Shown: in pieces, positions 7,448 through 13,375 of the stretch
How positions within the stretch are numbered: position 1 is the stretch's first letter
Layout of the letters: each line of letters starts with the position of its first letter
Source of the DNA: Clostridiaceae bacterium
GTDB lineage: Bacteria; Bacillota; Clostridia; DSM-8532
Assembly (NCBI GenBank): GCA_025361665.1
Contig: JANYKF010000226.1
Coordinates: forward strand, 1 to 13,375
Reading direction: 5' to 3'
Length of the DNA: 13,375 nt
The notes under the pieces: model-generated
Database searches by the model: none
What the model was told of the DNA's origin: nothing
Seen by the model: only the letters and a program-made list of their open reading frames with translations
Position numbers and translations under genes: made by a program

Positions 7448-7470
7448 ATTTTTTGATCAGTCCGAACACA

Positions 7471-8148
7471 TCATTTCCCGATGTCCAGACGGTACCCGAT
7501 TCCCCGGATGGTTGTAAGGGTTACGTTCGTGTCAAGGCTTGACAGCTTTTTCCGCAGGTAGTGGACGTAAATCTCGACACTATTCAAGTCCGCATCGGTA
7601 TCCAGCCCCCAGATTCGGTCGAGCAGCAATTCCTTGGAAAGGACACGGTTCGCGTTGCGGATCAGCAACTCCAGCAGCTGATTTTCCTTATTAGTGAGTC
7701 GAACGGTTTCACCTTTGCATGCAATTTCATTTTCGGATGGCCGGTAGTGCAAATCTCCATAGAACACCCTGTCCGTGAAGACGGAATCCGCGCGCCTCCG
7801 GGCCAATGCACGGATTCGGGCGAAAAGTTCCTCGCTGTCGAACGGCTTCATGAGGTAGTCATCGGCACCGGAATCCAATCCGTTCACCCGGTCGCCGATG
7901 GCCGTTTTGGCGGTCAGAATGAGGGCAGGAGTCGTGATCCCGGCAGCGCGCGCCTCCCTGATGGCGGAAACACCGTCCTTGCCCGGCAGCATCCAGTCGA
8001 CGACGGCGATGTCGTAAATGCCGGTCAGCAGGAGGGCCAGCGCATCAATGCCGTTGTCTGCGGTATCCACCGTGTATTTTTGCTTTTGAAGCAGCCAGGC
8101 GGTCGCTTCCCGTATGTCCTCATCATCTTCTATCAACAGGATGCGCAT
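7471..8148 (-). CDS. OmpR/PhoB-family response regulator
   Basis: This is a cytoplasmic transcription factor of 225 aa activated by phosphorylation. The receiver domain begins MRILLIEDDEDIREA with acidic residues at 7-9, has the phospho-acceptor Asp51 in VVDWMLPGKDG, Thr79 in LILTAKT and Lys101 in DYLMKPFD. The C-terminal winged helix has the typical RLTNKENQLLELLIRNANRV and LNSVEIYVHYLRKKL segments and ends with TIRGIGYRL. The start at 8148 is chosen because the conserved domain starts there and AAGGGA precedes it; the frame is open to 8214. It pairs with the histidine kinase downstream. A TATGAT that could serve as a -10 box lies at 8226-8221, but no matching -35 box was seen. Target genes are unknown. 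Confidence 0.96.
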   Translation of the reverse strand: MRILLIEDDEDIREATAWLLQKQKYTVDTADNGIDALALLLTGIYDIAVVDWMLPGKDGVSAIREARAAGITTPALILTAKTAIGDRVNGLDSGADDYLMKPFDSEELFARIRALARRRADSVFTDRVFYGDLHYRPSENEIACKGETVRLTNKENQLLELLIRNANRVLSKELLLDRIWGLDTDADLNSVEIYVHYLRKKLSSLDTNVTLTTIRGIGYRLDIGK

Positions 8149-8241
8149 GATGCTTCCCTTCCAGGGATCTGCCGGGATAGAGGCAAGCCTCTTCCCATGC
8201 AGGTTCGTCCGCATGCCTTCATCATATCATGAAGCGTCTTT

Positions 8242-8261
8242 CTGCGGGGTCCGGCCCGCAG
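8242..8261 (-). terminator. GC-rich hairpin after the alpha-galactosidase gene, weak terminator candidate
   Basis: CTGCGGG (8242-8248) pairs with CCCGCAG (8255-8261), about 30 bp past the galactosidase stop codon. No U tract follows on the minus strand, so intrinsic termination would be weak at best. A second inverted repeat CTTCAT/ATGAAG (8217-8234) lies next to it. Both fall in the gap before the response regulator gene. Confidence 0.3.
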
Positions 8262-8290
8262 CACATGACGCGGGAGTGGCAAGTGCTGTT

Positions 8291-10618
8291 TTACATTTCG
8301 ATCTTCCTGAATATGCACAATATGCTCTCGTTATCGCCGCCCATGAAGGAGGATGGGATGGCCAGACCCATATTCATCAATTCATCACCACGATAGATTG
8401 GCGACTCCTTGATTGCGGCAGGAGGCGGCCCGAATCCGGCAGGAGGATCCCCGAATCCGGCAAGAGGATCCCCGAATCCGGCAAGAGGCGGCCCGAATCC
8501 GGGCATGCCGAATCCTCTGTCATAGATCTCCTTGTAATTGATCAGCTCATAGCTTGCCTTGGCATCAAGCCCTTTTAGCCTGAGCCTGGGAGATGCGGCA
8601 AATGGCGTTCTTTTGAAAGTGCAATGAAACGCCACTGCTTCTCTGCCATCTTCTGAAACGGACATCCAGCCTGCCCTGTTCGTGTTGAAGGGGTCCTCCA
8701 GCCTATGGAACACGCCGAACTGAACAGTGTCGGCGATTCCCTTGTATACGGAAATCTGTTGCCGCACTTCCTTCTTTTCCTGATCGGATAATTTGCTGAA
8801 ATCAAGTTCATATCCGAAGTTCGCGCCCATTGCCACGTTTGCTTTTCTTTTCAGGGTGGTGTTGCATTTGCCGCCGAACATTCCATGTGTGGATGTGACA
8901 TGAGCCGCCATGGACGAAGGGGGATATACGACGCTTGTTCCGTATTGGATTTTAATTCTCTGCACGTCATCCGTATTGTCACTTGTCCAAATCTGCGGCA
9001 TGTAATAGAGGATGCCCGGATCAAAACGTCCGCCGCCGGAAGCACAGCCTTCAAAAAGAACGTCTGGAAAGCCCGTCGTCAAATGCTCCATGATGCTGTA
9101 AAGTCCAAGCACATATCGGTGTGCCGTTTCTTTTTGCCTGTCGGGGAATTGCATTTCGGATCCAATTTCAGTCATGCTTCTGTTCATGTCCCATTTTACA
9201 TATTCTATGTGATGACTTGATAAAATGCCCGAAAGCGTATTGACTATGTAATCGCATACGTCCGGGTTGGATAAATCCAATACCAGCTGATGCCTGCTTT
9301 CGGACCTGCTGCGATTTTGCACATGCAGGCACCAATCAGGATTTTTCCTGTAAAGGTCACTGTCGGGGGAGATCATTTCCGGTTCAAACCACAGGCCAAA
9401 TTTCAATCCTTTCTGATTGGCATGTTCAATGACAGGAGTCAGGCCATTCGGGAATTTGCCTTTGTTCACATACCAGTCTCCAAGGGAACACCTGTCTGTG
9501 TCCCGCTTTCCAAACCAGCCATCGTCAAGGACAAACAGCTCGATTCCCGCTTCAGCCGCATCCGTTATGATATCCATGATTTTCTTTTCATCGAACCGAA
9601 ACATGGTTGCTTCCCAGTTGTTATTGAGAATCGGGCGGCGCACATTCTTGAATTTGCTTGTAAAAAGGTGTTTCCTGAAAAGCTCATGATAGGATTGGGA
9701 CATTTTATTCAGCCCTTTATCCGAATAGGCCATCAGGCATTCTGGCGATTGAAACTGCTCTCCCGCATCCAGTTTCCAGGAGAAATCAAAGGGATTGATC
9801 CCCATGGATACCCGGGTGCGCAAAACCTCGTCCACCTCGATGTTGGCAATGAAATTCCCGCTGTAGACAAGGCTGAAGCCATATACGTCCCCATAGTCTT
9901 CGCCGGCCTTTTTCTCCATGACGGCGACAAACGGGTTTGCCTGATGACTGCTGATTCCCCTCCTGCTTTGAATGCTCCTGCTGCCCCTGCTCAGGGCTTC
10001 CCTTGCAATATCCCTCTCCTGCATGACATTTCCGGCAAGATGCATGAAATCATATTCACTGCCGTTGAAATCAACACTCGCACTCAATGCGGACAAAAGG
10101 TTCAACTCCATGTCTCCTGTATTCTCAAAACGGGCTGAACGCGCAATCACATTCAAATCGTCAAACACAGAGTACAACAGGTGCACCGTCAATCCAACCA
10201 CTTCATCAAAAAGCTCGAAATCGACCGTTTCCACTTTTTCCGCCTCACTGCAGAAAGTGGCCGGAAGACCCGAAAGTTTCGGCTTGCCCGCAAAAACAGC
10301 ATGATTCTTGTACTTCAAATCAGTAATGGTGTCCCCATTGGGATTTTTCACAATATAGGCCGGAACCCTGAAATCAGAGTTCCCGTAATTGGGGTATTCC
10401 CTTAACACGGAACCATGGGAATAAGAACTGTCCTTGTCCAGACTTGGGGATAGGAACTGGAATGAATCCTGCACATAGTGCTCCGGGATAATGTTCTCAA
10501 CTTTTTTCCCCCAATATAGCTGCACTATTTCTCCACGCGGATGCACCTTGACGATATAGCTGCCGTCCCTGGTGCACATGTTGAAAATCATATTTCTTGG
10601 ATCAAAGATGATGCCCAT
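8291..10618 (-). CDS. GH36 alpha-galactosidase with a repetitive insert near its C terminus
   Basis: This intracellular glycoside hydrolase has no signal peptide and should release galactose from melibiose, raffinose-type sugars or galactomannan fragments by the retaining mechanism. It is 775 aa, against about 730 for Bacillus/Lactobacillus relatives. Family motifs are LDDGWFGKRD (364-373), GLWFEPEMISPDSDLY (408-423), YVKWDMNR with nucleophile Asp477, GCASGGGRFD (524-533) and WTSDNTDD with acid/base Asp547; positions match known GH36 enzymes. The N-terminal beta domain is present. In the C-terminal beta domain, residues about 701-740 hold four 7-residue GFG(P/D)P(L/P)A repeats between INYKEIYD and YRGDELMNMGL, which are normally nearly contiguous. 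The start at 10618 has AAAGGAG 9 nt upstream. It follows the MutS-family gene by 58 bp. No sugar transporter is in the window. Confidence 0.96.
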   Translation of the reverse strand: MGIIFDPRNMIFNMCTRDGSYIVKVHPRGEIVQLYWGKKVENIIPEHYVQDSFQFLSPSLDKDSSYSHGSVLREYPNYGNSDFRVPAYIVKNPNGDTITDLKYKNHAVFAGKPKLSGLPATFCSEAEKVETVDFELFDEVVGLTVHLLYSVFDDLNVIARSARFENTGDMELNLLSALSASVDFNGSEYDFMHLAGNVMQERDIAREALSRGSRSIQSRRGISSHQANPFVAVMEKKAGEDYGDVYGFSLVYSGNFIANIEVDEVLRTRVSMGINPFDFSWKLDAGEQFQSPECLMAYSDKGLNKMSQSYHELFRKHLFTSKFKNVRRPILNNNWEATMFRFDEKKIMDIITDAAEAGIELFVLDDGWFGKRDTDRCSLGDWYVNKGKFPNGLTPVIEHANQKGLKFGLWFEPEMISPDSDLYRKNPDWCLHVQNRSRSESRHQLVLDLSNPDVCDYIVNTLSGILSSHHIEYVKWDMNRSMTEIGSEMQFPDRQKETAHRYVLGLYSIMEHLTTGFPDVLFEGCASGGGRFDPGILYYMPQIWTSDNTDDVQRIKIQYGTSVVYPPSSMAAHVTSTHGMFGGKCNTTLKRKANVAMGANFGYELDFSKLSDQEKKEVRQQISVYKGIADTVQFGVFHRLEDPFNTNRAGWMSVSEDGREAVAFHCTFKRTPFAASPRLRLKGLDAKASYELINYKEIYDRGFGMPGFGPPLAGFGDPLAGFGDPPAGFGPPPAAIKESPIYRGDELMNMGLAIPSSFMGGDNESILCIFRKIEM
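8417..8515. repeat. In-frame 21-bp tandem repeat, four copies, inside the alpha-galactosidase gene
   Basis: Four units (8417-8437, 8438-8458, 8459-8479, 8480-8500) follow the pattern GGCARGAGG-CGGC or ATCC-CCGAATCC, with a shorter relative at 8501-8515. Each unit codes on the minus strand for seven residues of the form GFG(P/D)P(L/P)A. The outer two units share the CGGC core and the inner two the ATCC core. The length keeps the reading frame, so copy-number change would lengthen or shorten a Gly/Pro-rich loop without breaking the enzyme. Confidence 0.95.
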
Positions 10619-10636
10619 TTAATCCTGCTCCTTTCA

Positions 10637-10650
10637 AAACCAAATGGTTT
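10637..10650. promoter_or_regulatory. Small palindrome in the alpha-galactosidase leader, possible operator
   Basis: AAACCA-AA-TGGTTT is a perfect inverted repeat about 19 bp upstream of the galactosidase start codon, in the 58-bp gap after the MutS-family gene. It could be a regulator site or an RNA hairpin near the ribosome site. No promoter with good boxes was found in the gap. Confidence 0.3.
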
Positions 10651-10676
10651 GTTCCGGCGATTTGACCAAGCTGATC

Positions 10677-12297
10677 CTATCGTCTCGCGTCGATTTCCAC
10701 GGCAAGCTGTTCGAAACTGATCCCGAATTTCCGGGCGATGTCCATCGCATAGCTTTTCCCCAGCGGAGCGCCCGGCTGGACCCGAAAGGAACGCCGCCCA
10801 TCCGTGATTCCGGTGACGAGGCTGACAACGAGGCTGTCTCCGGTTGTTTCAAGTTTGATTCTGGTGTAAAAACTCACTTTTGTGAGTTTTTATGCAGGAT
10901 GTCTCTGACATCCTGCATGTTGAAGGCACGTTTTGTGCCTTCAACACACCAAATCACGTGATTCGGTGCCATCAGGCGGCATTTGCCGCCGGATGCATGC
11001 AAGTCGCAAAATGCAACTTGCATGAAAAAGTCGAAAATCGACTTTTTGCACGAGAATCAAGGTTGAATTGTTCCGAGTGTCCCGCCAGCTCATGCATGTG
11101 CGTGTTGAAAACCGCCCTGGTTTCCATATATCTCATGGATTTCACGACATCCTGCGCAATATAGAGCCCTTCCAGGAAGCTCGTACTGGAGAGGGATTCA
11201 TTGAGCAGGATCAGGCTGTGACGGGATGCGTGCTGGAATATGCTGTTCAGTCGTTTCGTTTCCTCTCCCAGCCGGCCGAGTTCGACCGTCTGGTTCTCAT
11301 CAACCGGAAAGTGTGAGAAGATGCAGTCGACAGGACTCATGGAAGCATTCACGCCCGGAACGAAGACCCCTGCCTGGAAGAGGATTTGCGCCAGTCCGAT
11401 CGCTTCCGTGAAGACCGTCTTGCCGCCTCGATTCGGGCCTGTCAGGAGCAGGATGCGGCCATTTTCATCGAAGTTTGCATCATTGAGGACGATCTCTTCC
11501 GAGGGATTCAGATTCACGTCCCAAAAATGAATCGCCAGATTGATATTGTACAGATCCCGGATGCGGCAGATCCGCCGACCAACCGGCAGGATTTCAGGGC
11601 GGCAGGCGGGCATGCCCGTTTTCCGCAGCGCATGGTACAGTCTTGCGAACCTGAGGTGAAACCTGATTTCAGGAGCCAATGCCAACAGGACATTTCCGCG
11701 TGTGCCGGCATACTTCCGCAGACCGGCGGACAGGTCCTTCACGATAGGTTTCATCAGGCTTTCGATGTCCTTGTGAAGGTGGTACATGATGGGGTGCCGC
11801 TTATCGGGACTCAGGCCATGGATGCGGGATGGCAGGCCCATCAGTTCGGTTGCCCCGGATGTCTTCGAAGCCAGCATCCCCCGGATCCATGACGTTTCCC
11901 GGAATCTTGACTGGTTCACGGAGATCAGCGTGGCTTCAACAGGGTTGAGGGATGAATCCAGATTGATGCCGAGGGTGATGCTTTGGATTTCATTGATTTC
12001 CATGGAAAGGTTCCGCATCATCTCCATGGCCTGCGTCAATTCGGCACTGCCGGCTATCTCGAAGAAAATGTCCTGCCTGTAACGGATTGCGGCTTCATCC
12101 TGCGGCAGGTTCGACAGGACACCGCAAAGCGCGTCCTGTTCCGTGCGGTTGTTGCCGAGATGCCGGCACAGGCCTTCCAGATCCAGGCTCCCTGCCGTAT
12201 CAGGATGTAGATTTCTGACTGCCGGCCCTTGCCCTTGACTTGAGTCCGGCCACAATAAGCTGATGGATAAAGTGTTTATGCAACTCCTGGAGTTCAT
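10677..12297 (-). CDS. MutS-family ATPase (domain V protein), reading frame split by a hairpin array
   Basis: This belongs to the MutS-like ATPases that lack the mismatch-recognition domain. The first part (12297-11059) codes for SLLWPD and EAAIRYRQDIFFE in the N-terminal helical region. The ATPase follows, with Walker A TGPNRGGKT (286-294), a Walker B-like SLILLNES (361-368) and FNTHMHELAGHSEQFN (397-412). After L413 the frame enters the hairpin array and stops in it at 10974-10972. The missing family C terminus, GDSLVVSLVTGI and GKSYAMDIARKFG, ends at 10677 in another frame. Removing 208 nt between CTT at 11061-11059 and CTT at 10853-10851 gives QFNLETTGDSLVVSLV and a continuous 470-aa protein; removing only the hairpins (181 nt) also restores frame but leaves eight extra residues. 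The start overlaps the upstream gene as ATGA. It is a pseudogene unless the array is skipped. Confidence 0.82.
10855..11060 (-). other. Closed array of seven abutting hairpins inside the MutS-family gene
   Basis: Seven inverted repeats stand side by side: H1 10867-10877/10882-10892 (11 bp); H2 10892-10903/10907-10918 (12 bp); H3 10919-10929/10935-10945 (11 bp); H4 10947-10957/10958-10968 (11 pairs, one mismatch); H5 10970-10980/10985-10995 (11 pairs, one mismatch); H6 10996-11008/11012-11024 (13 pairs, one mismatch); H7 11025-11034/11038-11047 (10 bp). Loops are 3-5 nt, or none between the arms of H4. H1 and H2 share base 10892; otherwise no more than one base separates neighbours. An outer stem, TTGATTCTGGTG (10855-10866) with CACGAGAATCAA (11049-11060), 11 of 12 paired, encloses all seven. 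Arm sequences differ, so it is not a repeat array. CTTGA flanks the block directly on the minus strand (11061-11057 and 10853-10849). It matches no riboswitch, intron or attachment-site class I know. Confidence 0.93.
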
Positions 12298-13274
12298 ATC
12301 ATCATCCGGACGATTTTGCCGTCACGTCCCAGCAGCAGGATGGCATACTCCCCGACCTGGAAATAGGTGCCGGCCAGGTCCGACAGAAGGAATTCAGAAC
12401 TGAATGCGAAGGTTTTCGATGCGAATTTCTTTGTAGTGTCATTATACACGGAAATCTGGATGGAAACCGGAGAGAATCGGTTCGGCGCGTATGCTTCTAT
12501 GGCGCCCAGCGTGTCGCTGATATTGTTGGGGTACAGTTCCACGTAACGGTTCCCGCCCCAGATGTCGGTCACATCGTAGCCCACATCGAGATACTTGATG
12601 CCGTTCACGGCGATCAGGTCTCCGGCGCGGCTCAGCATTACATTGTTCAGGTCAATCGTACCCAGTTTCATCGTGTGGATTTCCTGGGAATTGGCCACTT
12701 GGGGGGCGGAGTAGACGGGGTCGTACAGCAGGGCATACTCGTATCCCTCTCCGGAAGGACTCAGGCCGAAAACCACGGAGCTGTCCCGTGACAGCAGCGA
12801 AGCCAGACCGGCGGCGGCAACTTTCACCCCGTCATGATACCATGTGGCCGACAGGGGCAAATTGATGCTTTCGGTTGCGCCATTCCTGACAAGGACAGCC
12901 TGCGTGCCCGCCATCTGCAGCAGTGTCGCCTGTTCGGTCTTGTTCACCTGGCCATTGATGCTTGTCAGCACCGTTCCGTTTGTCACGGCACCGATGCGTG
13001 TACCGGGAGAGGGTGCCGCGATGCCGACAGCAAGGGTGTAGAGGCCCTTGTCTGTGAGAATCTGATTGCCCGGGAGGGCTTTGGATGTGGCGGCCGTGTC
13101 AAGGACAAGAAGTTCGGCATAAGTTCCTTCATTGCTTTGCGCGGGTTTCGAAAACTGCAGGTACCTGGCCGGACCGTCTGCGGTGTCATAGGAGAGGGAG
13201 ACTATCTCTCCGGCCTGCACACCGGTGAAAACGCCTCCGTAGGGAAGGAGGCCGCTGTTATCATAAAAAGTCAT
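12294..13274 (-). CDS. Beta-rich surface/S-layer-like protein fragment of unknown family
   Basis: A 326-aa product rich in Thr, Ser, Gly, Val and Tyr, with alternating hydrophobic residues, such as NGTVLTSINGQVNKTEQATL, SATWYHDGVKVAAAG and GGNRYVELYPNNISDTLGAI. This resembles the C-terminal beta domains of S-layer or other cell-surface proteins, but no family was recognised. There is no signal peptide and no convincing ribosome site before ATG 13274. The frame continues upstream with plausible sequence (SKNSGNFALVLTAD) up to an in-frame TAA at 13328-13326, and again before it (AGTLKIYKP). It is therefore probably the C-terminal piece of a larger protein interrupted by a nonsense change, although an independent start at 13274 is possible. 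Its stop codon overlaps the start of the MutS-family gene (ATGA), so the two are translationally coupled. Confidence 0.6.
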   Translation of the reverse strand: MTFYDNSGLLPYGGVFTGVQAGEIVSLSYDTADGPARYLQFSKPAQSNEGTYAELLVLDTAATSKALPGNQILTDKGLYTLAVGIAAPSPGTRIGAVTNGTVLTSINGQVNKTEQATLLQMAGTQAVLVRNGATESINLPLSATWYHDGVKVAAAGLASLLSRDSSVVFGLSPSGEGYEYALLYDPVYSAPQVANSQEIHTMKLGTIDLNNVMLSRAGDLIAVNGIKYLDVGYDVTDIWGGNRYVELYPNNISDTLGAIEAYAPNRFSPVSIQISVYNDTTKKFASKTFAFSSEFLLSDLAGTYFQVGEYAILLLGRDGKIVRMMI

Positions 13275-13351
13275 GTCCGCCGTCAGAACGAGTGCGAAGT
13301 TGCCGGAATTTTTGGAGAAGAGGGATTACGGTTTGTAAATTTTCAGAGTCC

Positions 13352-13375
13352 CGGCCTCATGCGTGGGTGAGGCCG
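13352..13375. repeat. 8-bp inverted repeat at the right window edge
   Basis: CGGCCTCA (13352-13359) pairs with TGAGGCCG (13368-13375) around an 8-nt loop. It lies just upstream (minus-strand sense) of the in-frame stop codon that precedes the surface-protein-like ORF. No T tract follows on either visible side. It could be a terminator of an upstream gene, a chance hairpin in coding sequence, or the end of a further hairpin block outside the window. Confidence 0.5.

Noticed and set aside
7360-7449. Upstream start (7449) for the histidine kinase
   Set aside because: The additional 30 residues consist of the duplicated 15-bp motif translated and lack kinase or signal features; AAAGGA before ATG 7359 supports the shorter form.
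10677-10877. Separate 66-aa gene starting at GTG 10877
   Set aside because: Its sequence (GDSLVVSLVTGI, GKSYAMDIARKFG) is the C-terminal part of a MutS-family protein, and the GTG lies inside hairpin H1 without a ribosome site. It is treated as the far half of the interrupted gene.
10867-11047. CRISPR array, integron attC site or a run of terminators
   Set aside because: The hairpins have different sequences and no spacers, and lack the R/L box layout of attC. H1 and H7 have T runs, but five further hairpins without T tracts stand between them and all lie inside a coding region.
10855-11060. Group I or group II self-splicing intron
   Set aside because: No P3-P7 core or GTP-binding site pattern and no domain V/VI-like hairpin with a bulged A could be seen; nearly all bases are in simple local hairpins. 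RNA removal by an unknown mechanism is kept as an alternative.

Overview
The window looks like chromosomal DNA of a moderately GC-rich bacterium, probably a Bacillota (Firmicutes) member. This is inferred from the FMN riboswitch placed in front of a RibU-type ECF riboflavin transporter subunit, the Bacillus/Clostridium-style GH36 alpha-galactosidase, purine-rich Shine-Dalgarno sequences and SigA-like promoters. No rRNA, tRNA, transposase, phage gene or CRISPR array was seen.

Left part, plus strand: a TetR-family regulator cut by the window edge (2-544); overlapping inverted repeats that could be its operator (572-592); a 14-TM DHA2-type MFS exporter with an unusual coiled-coil loop of about 300 residues (661-3081); a SigA-like promoter, an FMN riboswitch and an intrinsic terminator (3082-3343) controlling ribU (3427-4023); and a YcdX-like PHP hydrolase (4075-4782) with its own promoter-like sequence.

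Right part, all minus strand and so read from right to left: a beta-rich surface-protein-like ORF (13274-12294) that overlaps by ATGA the start of a MutS-family ATPase gene (12297-10677); a GH36 alpha-galactosidase (10618-8291); an OmpR-type response regulator (8148-7471) with its histidine kinase (7359-5950); and a ketopantoate reductase-family gene (5789-4863). The last gene converges on the PHP gene across three tandem 35-bp repeats.

The outstanding feature lies inside the MutS-family gene. At 10855-11060 there is a block of seven abutting hairpins, almost without unpaired bases between them, enclosed by a 12-bp terminal stem, so the strand can fold into a closed many-armed structure. The block breaks the MutS reading frame: the conserved C-terminal part, with GKSYAMDIARKFG, continues in another frame beyond it. 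Removing 208 nt between two identical in-frame CTT (Leu) codons, or only the 181 nt of the seven hairpins, restores one continuous protein. This is either a novel non-coding hairpin insertion that inactivated the gene, or an element tolerated because it is skipped, for example by translational bypassing or RNA removal.

Other oddities are an in-frame 21-bp tandem repeat array in the alpha-galactosidase, a possible 31-aa leader ORF coupled to the ketopantoate reductase gene, and a hairpin plus in-frame stop codon at the right edge ahead of the surface-protein-like ORF.
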